From: Branchiostoma floridae | Lineage: Eukaryota; Chordata; Leptocardii; Amphioxiformes; Branchiostomatidae | DNA length: 64,000 nt | Reading direction: 5' to 3' | NCBI RefSeq assembly: GCF_000003815.2 | Contig: NC_049989.1 | Coordinates: 10,557,382 to 10,621,381 of the forward strand | Shown here: positions 33,525 through 45,420 of the stretch, piece by piece | Layout: each line of letters opens with the position of its first letter | How positions within the stretch are numbered: position 1 is the first letter of the stretch | Notes under the pieces: generated by a model | What the model was told of the DNA's origin: nothing | What the model saw: the letters and a program-made list of their open reading frames with translations, nothing else | Databases searched by the model: none | Translations under genes and position numbers: made by a program

Positions 33525-34840
33525 TTCAAGTGACAAATTTAACAGAGAGCAAGGCGTAATAACGTCAGAGTGCCATAAAGTTGACATATGCGGTCATATG
33601 GAAGCCAGAGCGGGTTTCAACCATTTTAATCGCATTAATAGCTTCATCGACAATAAACTAAACATACAACTTCAACCAAACTCTTTTCAATTACACCGGT
33701 GTGTCTACGCTACGTACTCAAAGTGACAAATTTAACAGACATTAATGCGTAATGACGTCAGGGTACAATAAAGTTGACATATGCGGTCAGAAGGAAGTCA
33801 GGCCGGGTTTTCCATGCTATTGACCTAATTGAAAATTCATATACAATACACTAAACATACAACTTCAACCAACCCCCTTCTGTTTACACCGGAGTGTCTC
33901 CGCTACGTATTACTAGTCTCAAATTTAACAGACATCGAGGCGTAATGACGTCAGAGTGCCATAAAATTGACATATGCGGTCAGAAGAAAGTCAGGGCGGG
34001 TTTTCCACTGTTTTGACCTAATTCAAAAAGTCATAGACAATAAACTAAACATAAAACTTCGACCAAACTCTTTTAAAGTACACCGGCGTGTCTACGCCAC
34101 GTACTCAAGGTGACAAATTTAACAGACATCAATGCGTAATGACGTCGGGGTACCATAAAGTTGACAAGGAAATCATGGCGGGTTTTCCACTGTTCTGACC
34201 TAATTCAAAAAGTCATAGAGTGATAGACAATAAACTAAACATAAAACTTCGACCAAACTCTTTTTCATTACACCGGTGTGTCTACGCTACGTATTCAAAG
34301 TGACAAATTTAACAGACATCAATTCATGTACGTAAGAGTGCCATAAAGTTGGCATATGCGGTCAGAAGAAAGTCGGGGCGGGTTTTCCACTGTTTTGACC
34401 TAATTCAAAAAGTGATAGACAATAAACTAAACATAAAACTTCGACCAAACTCTTTTAAAGTACACCGGCGTGTCTACGCCACGTACTCAAGGTGACAAAT
34501 TTAACAGACATCAATGCGTAATGACGTCAGGGTACCATAAAGTTGACATATGCGCTCAGAAGGAAGTCAGGGCGGGTTTTCCACTGTTTTGACCTAGTTC
34601 ATAAAGCCATAAAGCCATAGACAATAAACGTATTACTAGTCTCAAATTTAACAGACATCAATGCGTAATGACGTCAGGGTACCATAAAGTTGACATATGC
34701 GCTCAGAAGGAAGTCAGGCCGGATTTTCCACTGTTTTGACCTTATTTAAAAAGTGATAGACAATAAACTAAACATAAAATTTCGACCAAACTCTTTCCAT
34801 TTATACTGGGGTGTCTACGCAACGTACTCAAAATGACAAA
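33525..34840 (+). repeat. left-arm tandem array, ~192-bp unit
   Basis: CAAATTTAACAGA starts units at about 33530, 33727, 33915, 34113, 34305, 34495 and 34643. Spacing is 188-198 bp except the last at 148 bp, which has an internal deletion. Each unit carries ACCATAAAGTTGACATATGC or a close variant and AAACTAAACATA. Confidence 0.9.
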
Positions 34841-37035
34841 TGGTCAATTTTATGGTATCCTGACGTCATTACGCATTGATGTCTGTTAAATTTGTCACTT
34901 TGAGTACGTAGCGTCAACACACCGGTGTAAATGGAAAGAGTTTGGTCGAAGTTGTCTGTTTACTTTATTGTCAATGACCCTTTCAATTAGGTCAGAACAG
35001 TGGAAAACCCGCCATGATTTCCTTGTCAACTTTATGGTACCCTGACGTCATTACGCATTGATGTCTGTTAAATTTGTCACTTTGAGTACGTAGCGTCAAC
35101 ACACCGGTGTAAATGGTAAGAGTTTGGTCGAAGTTGTATGTTTACTTTATTGTCAATGACCCTTTCAATTAGGTCAAATCAGTGGAAAACACGCCATGAT
35201 TTCCTTGTCAACTTTATGGTACCCTGACGTCATTACGTACTTGTATTGATGTCTGTTAAATTTGTCACTTTGAGGACGTAGCGTAGACATACCGGTGTAA
35301 TGAAAAAGAGTTTGGTCGAAGTTGTATGTTTAGTTTATTGTCTATGGCTTTATGAACTAGGTCAAAACAGTGGAAAATCCGGCCTGACTTCCTTCTGAGC
35401 GCATATGTCAACTTTATGGTACCCTGACGTCATTACGCATTGATGTCTGTTAAATTTGTCACTTTGAGTACGTTGCGTAGACACACCGGTATAAATGGAA
35501 AGAGTTTGGTCGAAATTTTATGTTTAGTTTATTGTCTATCACTTTTTAAATAAGGTCAAAACAGTGGAAAATCCGGCCTGACTTCCTTCTGAGCGCATAT
35601 GTCAGCTTTATGGTACCCTGACGTCATTACGCATTGATGTCTGTTAAATTTGTCACTTTGAGTACGTTGCGTAGACACACCGGTATAAATGGAAAGAGTT
35701 TGGTCGAAATTTTATGTTTAGTTTATTGTCTATCACTTTTTAAATAAGGTCAAAACAGTGGAAAATCCGGCCTGACTTCCTTCTGAGCGCATATGTCAGC
35801 TTTATGGTACCCTGACGTCATTACGCATTGATGTCTGTTAAATTTGTCACTTTGAGTACGTTGCGTAGACACACCGGTATAAATGGAAAGAGTTTGGTCG
35901 AAATTTTATGTTTAGTTTATTGTCTATCACTTTTTAAATAAGGTCAAAACAGTGGAAAACCCGGCCTGACTTCCTTCTGAGCGCATATGTCAACTTTATG
36001 GTACCCTGACGTCATTACGTACATGTATTGATGTCTGTTAAATTTGTCACCTTGAGTACGTGGCGTAGACACGCCGGTGTACTTTAAAAGAGTTTGGTCG
36101 AAGTTTTATGTTTAGTTTATTGTCTATGACTTTTTGAATTAGGTCAAAACAGTGGAAAACCCGCCCCGACTTTCTTCTGACCGCATATGTCAACTTTATG
36201 GCACTCTTACGTACATGTATTGATGTCTGTTAAATTTGTCACTTTGAATACGTAGCGTAGACACACCGGTGTAATGAAAAAGAGTTTGGTCGAAGTTTTA
36301 TGTTTAGTTTATTGTCTATCACTCTATGACTTTTTGAATTAGGTCAGAACAGTGGAAAACCCGCCATGATTTCCTTGTCAACTTTATGGTACCCCGACGT
36401 CATTACGCATTGATGTCTGTTAAATTTGTCACCTTGAGTACGTGGCGTAGACACGCCGGTGTACTTTAAAAGAGTTTGGTCGAAGTTTTATGTTTAGTTT
36501 ATTGTCTATGACTTTTTGAATTAGGTCAAAACAGTGGGAAACCCGCCCTGACTTTCTTCTGACCGCATATGTCAATTTTATGGCACTCTGACGTCATTAC
36601 GCCTCGATGTCTGTTAAATTTGAGACTAGTAATACGTAGCGGAGACACTCCGGTGTAAACAGAAGGGGGTTGGTTGAAGTTGTATGTTCAGTGTATTGTA
36701 TATGAATTTTCAATTAGGTCAATAGCATGGAAAACCCGGCCTGACTTCCTTCTGACCGCATATGTCACATTTATTGTACCCTGACGTCATTACGCATTGA
36801 TGTCTGTTAAATTTGTCACTTTGAGTACGTAGCGTAGACACACCGGTGTAATTGAAAAGAGTTTGGTTGAAGTTGTATGTTTAGTTTATTGTCGATGAAG
36901 CTATAAATGCGATTAAAATGGTTGAAACCCGCTCTGGCTTCCATATGACCGCATATGTCAACTTTATGGCACTCTGACGTTATTACGCCTTGCTGTCTGT
37001 TAAATTTGTCACTTGAAGTACGACGCGTTGACATT
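34841..37035 (-). repeat. right-arm tandem array, ~192-bp unit, about 12 copies
   Basis: CTGTTAAATTTG recurs at roughly 34885, 35067, 35251, 35446, 35640, 35835, 36036, 36224, 36418, 36610, 36803 and 36993. Units 35461-35654 and 35655-35848 are identical by eye (194 bp each), marking recent local amplification, while outer units are more diverged. Confidence 0.9.
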
Positions 37036-37844
37036 TTAGTACACTTGAAATGAGTTTGGACAAACTTCTATGTTTAGTTTAATGTCGATGAGGCTTTTAG
37101 TTCGGTAAAAAAAAATGTAGGATTTTGCAAGACAGTAAGAAAGGACACTCACTCCGGTAGGTGTCGCTGTTAGAGGTTTATATAATTTTGTTGTTTTTTT
37201 GTTTAACTACGAGTCCCGACTTTGCCATAGCATAAGTATGTGGTAATCCAAGAAATGTCATATTTTAGCTTCCAAAACGGGCCATAGCTAGCCAGAAATG
37301 TGTTTGAGAGGACATAGAAGTGATTGCAATAATGCTGTACTTTCTCCCCTACAGGTACAATGGTACAGTCTGGCCCCCTCTCCCCGGCCTGTCCTCCCCA
37401 TATGGCTCGCACCGGGAGCGCTCCTTACCCCACTCGGTCCGCTTCATATTGCTTTATACATAACCCGTAGGTTTGACCATATCTATGGGGATCACAAGGG
37501 GGCGCTGCTGCACATGCAATTCTAATACCAGATGATTTATGAATGCTTTTTTGGTCTAGATTGTGACTTCATGCCACATATAGGCAACAAAAGAAACCAT
37601 AATGTAGGCGACACAATGAAACTATATACATGGAAACTCAACTATTAAACTTTGTGACGTTATGAAACTAGGTAACGCAACGAAACTAGGAGCGGGCTAG
37701 AAATATATCAAGTATCTCTTTATCAGGAAGAATTTCTGAAAACTTAGAAGGCACCAACTGAATCCTAATAATAATCAGTTTAGTTGAGAAAGTGCGACGT
37801 TAAGTTTGTTCAATTGCATTAATTTACTGAATTAGTCCTAGGTA

Positions 37845-38287
37845 ATGAAGATTAAGACTGTGTGTAAAACTGAAACATTCTCATTCTCTTACTGTAGTCG
37901 TATTGCCGTCATCTGGAACAATTTACCACTAGATATTCGCCAACATATGTATTCTAACCTAACTCTACAGTCAGTTAAAAAATTCTTGGTTTCATATTAT
38001 AGATCCCGATTAAGCGACAAATTTATTGTTGATAACTTATGTACCTGGATAACCACATGCAGATGCTCATTATGCATAGCGACATAGTTTGATCTCCCAT
38101 TATTCTGTTATGCCTTGCTATTCTCTCATTTTCATTGTATGTATTATTGTATGTATTTAATGTCAGGCTTGTTTTTATCCTAAGTTTGTATATCTTTTGG
38201 GGAGTCGGCCTCGTAGAGGAACTTGATTTCTGTTGCCGACTCCCCCCAGATTGTACACAATCTGAGAAGTGGAATAAATAAATAAAA
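37845..38287 (+). mobile_element. 5'-truncated LINE 3' end
   Basis: The translation contains FSFSYCSRIAVIWNNLPLDI and later LCTWITTCRC, both typical of the C-terminus of LINE ORF2 (..IWNSLP.DIR.. and ..CTWVTTCRC). A 3' UTR follows with a perfect 11-bp hairpin (GGGGAGTCGGC at 38199, GCCGACTCCCC at 38235), then an AATAAATAAATAAA tail. The + orientation reads towards the ZCCHC24-like gene. Confidence 0.8.
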
Positions 38288-38506
38288 AAAATAAACCAAA
38301 CATAAAAAATGGCCAGGAAAACTTTGGGAAAGTTTTTACTCTTCTACTAAGTCAGCGGCAAATAGACATTGTTTCGAGCCATTTTGTTAAAGCGTTACCC
38401 ATTTTCATTTGTCTATTGAAATGCATGCACGTGCGAACGTGTGTTGTGGATTTTAAAGGGATGGTCATAGTTTCTATCGTGACGTGGCGAAACCACCAAG
38501 TCGAAA

Positions 38507-38518
38507 TGCGCATGCGCC
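38507..38518 (+). promoter_or_regulatory. NRF1-like palindrome TGCGCATGCGCC
   Basis: The sequence matches the NRF1 consensus YGCGCAYGCGCR in all but its final base and is itself a near-perfect palindrome. It lies about 180 bp upstream of the candidate first splice donor. NRF1 sites are typical of TATA-less promoters. Functional use is inferred. Confidence 0.5.
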
Positions 38519-38570
38519 ACAAGTGAAACATATTTTTGTAGTGACGTTCTGAAACCAAGGCCAAATAGGA

Positions 38571-38583
38571 TTCTAGAAGATTC
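38571..38583 (+). promoter_or_regulatory. heat-shock-element-like TTCTAGAAGATTC
   Basis: Three alternating pentamer cores with exact two-base spacing: TTC at 38571, GAA at 38576, TTC at 38581. This is the minimal HSF trimer site. It lies about 110 bp upstream of the putative first splice donor of the ZCCHC24-like gene. Confidence 0.45.
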
Positions 38584-38585
38584 TA

Positions 38586-38691
38586 GCACAGAAGATCCTA
38601 CAACAGAGGGCTGAGCAGACACTTTCTGAAGCCTCTGTGATCAGTTGTAGCCGAGCAGACAATACAGTCACTTACAGTTGAGTTTAAGCAG
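38586..38691 (+). other. putative non-coding first exon of the ZCCHC24-like gene
   Basis: The strong donor AAGCAG|GTAAGTAG at 38691/38692 lies 703 bp upstream of the acceptor at 39394 and downstream of the promoter-like motifs near 38507-38583. No ATG opens in the frame of the protein here, so it would be 5' UTR. The transcription start is not visible, so the left boundary is arbitrary. Confidence 0.45.
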
Positions 38692-39399
38692 GTAAGTAGT
38701 CAACTGAATAATCTAGTTATTGATCCATAAATAAAGTCAATGTCACTGAATGTATACGTACTTCGTACATTTAGTTGGGCACAGGTTACTATGTTTGGAA
38801 GTACATTATGTTTGACTTGGTATGCTGCCTTGTCACTGTTCTATTGGTTCCTTTTTATGCAAAATACAAATAGCTGTCTTTTAAGAAGGCTTTTGAGCAA
38901 GCTAAGCTTGAATATCGTCACGGAAACTTTATTATCCATGTCTTATACAAAAGGAAACATCCCGGAAGTGCTATAAGCGCAACTGACGCATGATTGAATA
39001 TCATGATTCATGATGTTTGTAACAGTTCATTTTTTTACATAGAGCACTTCGAAACAAAAGACCAAAAGACAAAGAACAAAATACTAAGTCTCTGATGAAA
39101 CATACATGAGCAGATACTACATTTATCTTCTCAAATTGTTGTTCTGATCCAAATAATTATGCTTTCCCAACAAGTGGTCTGAATCCTGATGTGCATGAGA
39201 GACCTCTAGCGATTTGATGATGATCTGCAGGGCTATTATAAAGGGGTAGCACGTACTTGTGACTACACATGACCTGACCATGAAAAAATCAATTCTAGAT
39301 ACAAACAATCCTCGATAACATCAATATACCTTAAGCCATGGCCACAGTTGTACAGTTACCGCTTAGATTGATCTTCTTATTTTTCTTCTTATAGATTGA

Positions 39400-40106
<707 letters not shown>

Positions 40107-40138
40107 CTGCAGTTTGGAGCAAATCAGCTAGATGGACA

Positions 40139-40144
40139 AATAAA
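40139..40144 (+). promoter_or_regulatory. poly(A) signal AATAAA of the ZCCHC24-like gene
   Basis: Canonical AATAAA 33 bp after the stop codon, followed by a GTG/T-rich stretch around 40165-40190 (TTTCGTGCTTGCAGTGTTGTG). It implies a very short 3' UTR of about 60-80 nt. Confidence 0.7.
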
Positions 40145-40813
40145 ACACCACCGCGTCCCACCTTTCGTGCTTGCAGTGTTGTGAACATTTTGTAGGAATT
40201 TTGGTTCGCGCAAAATAACTTTTGAACTTACATTATGCTCCTGCAGTTTAAAAGTTTAATTGTAATCTTTATTTTCATTTCTCTGATCAAATTGTTTTGA
40301 AGCATGTGCTGATTAACCCCGCAGTTTGACATTATCATTTGCATTTTTGTAACCATTAAACTCTATGTTAAAGCCTCACTACATGTTTCATGTGTCTCAC
40401 GTTTTTACTGATAGTTGGAATAAGCCTTCTCACAGATCTCTAGAGATCAGAACATATGGTCGGTGACAGGAATTCTAGGTAATATGTTAAACGTAAAGGC
40501 CACGAAATTGAAAACAGTCCTTGTCTCAACCATTGTTTCGATTTGAATAACGTCCAGACGGGTTTTGTTTTCTTTTCGGAACCTTTACCATTGACATATC
40601 ATCTATAGTTCCTGTCGCCACACATGCGTTCTGAACTCTGTAAAATGGCTTATTGCATTCTGCTAGGCTTATCTACAAGTATCATCAGGTGGCCCCCCTC
40701 CCACTAATATGTTCTATAGTCAATTCTTTCGCAATAAGTTGAAATTGCACATAACAGTCATACTTGAAGATGACATATGAAGGGGAGATATCTTACAAAT
40801 AAATTAAACCTAC
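40145..40813. other. non-coding downstream of the ZCCHC24-like gene
   Basis: AT-rich, no coding or RNA signal seen. Confidence 0.4.
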
Positions 40814-40899
40814 CTTGAATCTTGTCCTCCTGCACAATCTGCCGCGGGGCGTATTTCTTCTGAAGTGAATGCTGACCGGTGTGTGCTGGCGGCGGCCAT
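40814..40899 (-). CDS. candidate minus-strand first coding exon (MAAAS...)
   Basis: On the minus strand the start context CAACATGGCCGCC opens 28 codons plus two bases and ends in a good donor, CAAG|GTAGGT. The region is GC-rich and the ATG lies in a YY1-like setting (CCAACATGGC), as is common at vertebrate and invertebrate transcription starts. A second frame through the same bases also reads plausibly (KKYAPRQIVQEDKIQ), so the frame is uncertain. No downstream minus-strand exon was recognised; the transcript would run antisense towards the ZCCHC24-like gene. It could be a 5' UTR exon or a non-coding RNA start. Confidence 0.3.
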
Positions 40900-42037
40900 G
40901 TTGGAAAACAAAACTCAAATCTTCCTGATGACTAACTTCTACTCAAATAATTCACTAAGCAGAAAAAAGTAGCGATAAAATCCAGCAGAGAATATTTTTT
41001 TATAAAAAAACGATATTTGCCGCTCAAAACTATAATTACTGATATATATTTCAGCCATCTGTGATCATAAGTGGCTCAACCTTCCAAAACCTATACGAAT
41101 TTGTAGCTCAGAATGTCCTGCTACTTTTATAGAGTTGAGGAAATTGCATTGAAATAACAATTAGCACCACACTCAAGGTCGCAGGTTTGCTGCAGACGAT
41201 TTTCCTGTGCGGGAAAAAAGCGAGTATTTTACTAGACACGTTGGCGGCGTCTCTGCGTTCTACATTAGATTTGTACTACCATTGACTCTTGGATGGGATC
41301 GTGAATATCATGCAAAACGTACAAGTGAGTCTAAAAAGACAACAAACCACCCAAACCATTTGATATGACAAATCTGGTAATCATTTAAATCTTCCAGTCT
41401 TTTTTTAGTGATGGACTGCCATATGAAATTTCAACAAAGGGGGTGACTTTTAAAAAAATACGAATATTTTAGGGTCGTTGATCAAAATAACTACAGCCTT
41501 TGTCATCATGTAGCAACGAGGCAAGATAAAACAAGAACTTTAGGAAAGTTCTGAATACATTCTAATTCGGGTATCCGGTCGTCAAACCCTTGAGTTGCTT
41601 CACTTTCAACAATTCCTCGTGCCTTCCATCAAACGCCTTTTAAAAACTATTTGTCGCGATTCTTCGATTCTTAATGGGGGAAAATCAAACTTTGACAATG
41701 CTAACCTGGACCCCTAAGGTCAAGAATAAAGTACGTCTTGCGCTTATTACTTCGTGGAAAGCTAAGACCCCTGTGGTTAAGTGTAGTTTCTTGTTTCAGA
41801 TTGTGCAACTTCAATAACGACCTTTACGAAATACATGTCATCTCAACGCCGTATGCGGTGCGAATTTGCAAGCTTTGATAACGTATTCGTACTACAACGA
41901 CCTACGTGTAGTTATTTGTAAAAAATCCGAATGAAAGGAAACATCTCGAAAAGTGAAGACTTCACACAGGTATTCACCAAATCCAAGCTTCCAACGTCTT
42001 CTTCAAATGTCAGAAGAGGCACAAACTAACTGAAAAC
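40900..42037. other. non-coding, nothing recognised
   Basis: No similarity seen. A short ATGCAAAACGTACAA followed by GTGAGT at about 41311 could be a splice donor but has no supporting frame. Confidence 0.35.
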
Positions 42038-42386
42038 TTAAGATTGAGGCACAATCCGCTGTACGTGCAATTTGTCCGTACGTTTTTGTGTGTGTGTGTG
42101 TGGGAGGGGGGGGGGGGGGGCTCACGCCCGACCCGTATTTCTGAAAACGTTCAGGCTGTACAGGGCAGGCGCGTGGCCCGTACTGGCACGTACAGCGAAT
42201 CCACAGCCCGATGGCACACAATGTTTTGCCTGCACGTAAAGTTCTACGGCGTGTCTGCGTGCTCCAAAATCCGTCGGATTCCCTACGAGTTCGTACGGAG
42301 GCGGTATTTACCACTTACGGGTTCCATAAGATTGACCACGTTTTGGCACGTATTTGCACGTACGGCGGGTTGTGCCCCTGGCTTAA
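42038..42386. mobile_element. 349-bp TTAA-bounded MITE, copy 2
   Basis: TTAA at 42038-42041 and 42383-42386, ends GGCACAATCCGCTGTACG and CGTACGGCGGGTTGTGCC. It is homologous throughout to 23885-24222 but carries an inserted TG-repeat and G15 run (42089-42120). Confidence 0.8.
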
Positions 42387-42639
42387 GCAAACAGCTGACG
42401 CAAGTTGACATTGTCTACATTTGACAGTGATTTCTGATCTGATTATATGGATGACATTCGGTCGTTTTCAAAAAGTTTTCAACCATAATCGAAATCGTAC
42501 AAAGCATATCATATTTTCCCCATTTTGAGCGTCAACTGCGCACTCAACTGTGACTCTTTCAAAGTTGTGACAATACTTATTTTCTAAATGCCCAAAGGGC
42601 CAAAAGATAAAGCAAGCTGTTCAAACGGAGATTATATAA

Positions 42640-42720
42640 ATGAATGAACTTTGTTGCACGACATTCGTACATGGGACAATGTAAGGCAACAGTGTAATAA
42701 ATCAATGTAGGCCATAACAC
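42640..42720 (-). mobile_element. LINE 3' tail fragment (minus strand)
   Basis: AATGAACTTTGTTGCACGAC, then TCGTACATGGGACAATGTA, resembles the tail at 14893-14935 (AAGAACTTTATTGCACGACA, TTGTACATGGTACAATGTA), so the two are ends of the same LINE family. Confidence 0.6.
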
Positions 42721-43216
42721 ATGTCTAAGGTTTATGTTTTGACCTTATAACGTCAATATCCTTTTTGGTACTTTCCCTTTTCAAGTTATATAAAACTATA
42801 TGTATATTCCATTCAGTCAGCGCTACCAGAAATAGCCTATTAGGTAATTGCCACAATTCTTGAAACATCCAACGATTGGGGGAAAATAGCAATTTATGTA
42901 AAATATAGCGACCTCAGTGGTTAAGTGGATTTAAGTGATACGACCTTCTTGGCTCTAACAGTTAAAGCGTTCTTATCGAGCGTAATCTTGCTATCTTCAC
43001 GTGACCTCTACGGTTTACAAGAAAGTATTACATAAGGGGGGGGGGGGGTAACCTTATTTCATAACACACAAGCATGCAGTCAATTTGGATGTAAAGAAGT
43101 GCTCTAAACGCCGGATAAAAGTTGAATTGCGGGGTATTATGATAATTCTACGCATATTCATTTCCTTTATCGTGGCTGAAAATAATTGAAGATAGATATT
43201 ACTTGAAAATGCTATG

Positions 43217-43410
43217 GCGTCGTGTGTGGCGTAACTGGTACAGCGTTCGGCTCGGAATCTAGAGGTCCCGAGTTCGATACCCGCCGTGCCCCCGCCGTTG
43301 TGCCCTTTTGAAAGGCACATAGCACGACTTTCGTCACTTCACCGATGTGTAAAAATTGGTGCCTGACGTCGGTCGGGGATTTAAAAGAAAAGTCTAGCTT
43401 TAGCTTCTGT
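43217..43410 (+). mobile_element. tRNA-derived SINE
   Basis: A-box TGGCGTAACTGG at 43227-43238 and B-box GAGTTCGATACC at 43270-43281, then a body with GTGCCCTTTTGAAAGGCAC and TCGTCACTTCACCGATGTG, the same body type as the SINE at 16449. The reading frames across it on the minus strand are not genes. Confidence 0.75.
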
Positions 43411-45259
43411 CCGCACTGTGTATGTGACACTGATAGATATAAGTTGCTAACTTGAGGGCAGTGCCTCTGTCTGTCCAAAAAGCAAAAATAGAAAGAAAAA
43501 ACAACAACTTGATCTTAGATGCCACAAACTGTGTAAAACTTAAGCTAACATGATTAGACCTTGTCTGCGCTAAGCTCTCGCCTTCTGCGTCTTATAAGTC
43601 ACCTTAAATCGCGCACGACACTTACCGATTTTTTTGGCAAAATAATCCTTTTAAGAGATAACCGTGTGAATTTTGGTAAAGACCCTGGGGTGATATATAT
43701 ATAACATGACAAATAACAGTGCTATGGAAAAGAGCCCCGTTATTTATTCTATGACCACTTTTCAACACGAAAGACGTGTCTTTTGTGTATAAAAAAGTCA
43801 AAGTCAAAAGATAATGAATGGTACAGAATCCTAAAATTACAGAATGTACCATGGACGTTGCATGTCAGCTAATTAATGGACTAATAAAGTATCCAAGTGT
43901 ATTACGTCCACGGATGTACATACAGATTACTTACTTAATATTTTACTTATGTCAAAGTAAGGAAGTAGTAAGTGTATTGAAAGCACGTAAAGAAGATCTT
44001 GAAAAGGATTTATTCATCTATTTATCTACTAGTGCGATGTTTTTATGTGTGTGATATGTAGTATGTCTTATATACACACAACATGTAGTATGGTTTACCA
44101 TAGGCCACTTATCGCCTGCAATAAAGAATAAAGAAAGAAAAAAAAAAACTTGACAAAACCAAATGCACAAGTCGTCATGAATTATGCCATGAAAGACTCT
44201 CCTTCTACAAGACGTTTAAGTGAAAAAGACGTTAACTCCTCGTCATACGTCTTACCTTCCTGTATGAATCCTCTAACAAAGTATCTTCTCTTTAAGGTTA
44301 AGTAAGGAGGCGCCACGGGTGAGACTGACGGGATTCTACGACACTAAGGCGTAAGCAAACGAAGATTCTGGTAAAGACTGACAACATAAGAAGCTTTAGG
44401 ATCGCTTAAGTTTTTTACGCTTTGGCTGGCAATTGCCTATGGCCTACATTTGTCATATGACGGTGTCATACAGGTCCTTGAGAAGTCTTAAGGCAGAATC
44501 TTAAGACGGCGTCAGAAGTACGTCAAACGCACTAAGTCTGGCAAGCTGCCTTTTCATTTGTGTAAAGATGCCACATGCATCGTGAAGGGCTTCTTAAATT
44601 ACTGTTTTTTCGCACCGGTGTCTAACGCAAGACACTCAATGGTGCGTGGACAGCAATCGTGCTAATGCATACATGTTTGCGTTCTGCAAAAGTAAATAGT
44701 AACTTTACACCTCCATACGTTTCCATGGAAAACAAGAAAAGCTAGTATCAAGCTGTCAAGCTACACTACCGGAGGCAATACTTATTGACTAGTTATCTTA
44801 ACTAAGGTGATGAAAATAATCCTTGTCTTTGTAGGTGCATTCATAATGTCTTATCAGGAAACTGTCAGACAACCTAGTAGAATCAGAAATTCTACGCAAA
44901 TCCTTGGCAAATCATTCTAATGTGACTTTTTTGATTTGAATATTTTGAAGCTATATTTCAATCACTGCAAAATCAACACGGCCGGGCGAGTGAAAAAAAT
45001 AAAATTTAGGCAAAAAAATGTTGCCTTCATTATGAAATCTAAGTGGTCAGACAAGTTCAACAAATGTTGAGTACGCAGAATGTGGTAATACCAAATAATA
45101 CACTGTTTTCAAGAAAATTATTTTCAACTTTATACACACACTAGAAGAAATTTTAAACTTCATTTAGAGTTGTACGCCAGACATGTGTATATTATGGTAT
45201 GATGTTCATTACTTTGATTTTGTATTTCGTATCAGCTGTTATCAGTTTACATGTGCTGT
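43411..45259. other. non-coding with one possible LINE-type tail
   Basis: At about 44110-44150 the sequence GCAATAAAGAATAAAGAAAG followed by poly(A) looks like a retrotransposed 3' end. An open frame of 78 codons precedes it (43818-44054) without recognisable similarity. The rest shows nothing. Confidence 0.35.
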
Positions 45260-45420
45260 TGTGTAGCACAGTGAAACCTGTCCGAGCAACCACCTGGCGC
45301 AGGTAACCACCTGCCATCAGAAAACACATTGAAACAGTCCCGTCCATTTTTACACTGTTAAGACCCCCTCCCAAGCAGCCACCTGTCTTCCCCAACCAGC
45401 AACCACTTTTTTACAGACCT
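45260..45420. repeat. dispersed repeat, CAGTGAAACCTGTCC type
   Basis: Contains CACAGTGAAACCTGTCCGAG, then four variants of ACCACCTG/GCCACCTG/AACCACTT in a short stretch. The opening phrase is common in invertebrate interspersed repeats. The ends are not resolved. Confidence 0.45.

Larger units (their letters stand above)
33103..37430. mobile_element. 4.3-kb foldback element with tandem-repeat arms
   Basis: Outer ends are GGGTAAGGAGCGCTCCCGG and CCGGGAGCGCTCCTTACCC. About 400 bp of near-identical unique sequence follows in each arm (for example TGACATTTCTTGGATTACC against GGTAATCCAAGAAATGTCA). Inside, the left arm (33525-34840) holds about 7 direct ~192-bp units and the right arm (34841-37035) about 12 units in the opposite orientation. 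The orientation switch is near 34841. There is no transposase. This is the structure of foldback (FB-type) elements. A small frame (MSTRRTSSDKFN) appears in both arms at 33508 and 37034 merely because they are palindromic. Confidence 0.9.

Noticed and set aside
33508-37034. Near-identical 72-residue frames (MSTRRTSSDKFN...) on opposite strands at the two ends of the foldback element.
   Set aside because: They are mirror images caused by the palindrome; the same sequence unit repeats internally with stops, and the peptide has no recognisable domain.
34841-37035. Regular repeats that could be mistaken for a CRISPR array or a gene array.
   Set aside because: The ~192-bp units are contiguous without spacers, are palindromically arranged, and lie in an animal genome.
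41250-41335. ATGCAAAACGTACAA followed by GTGAGT as a first exon.
   Set aside because: Only five codons, no promoter features and no downstream partner.
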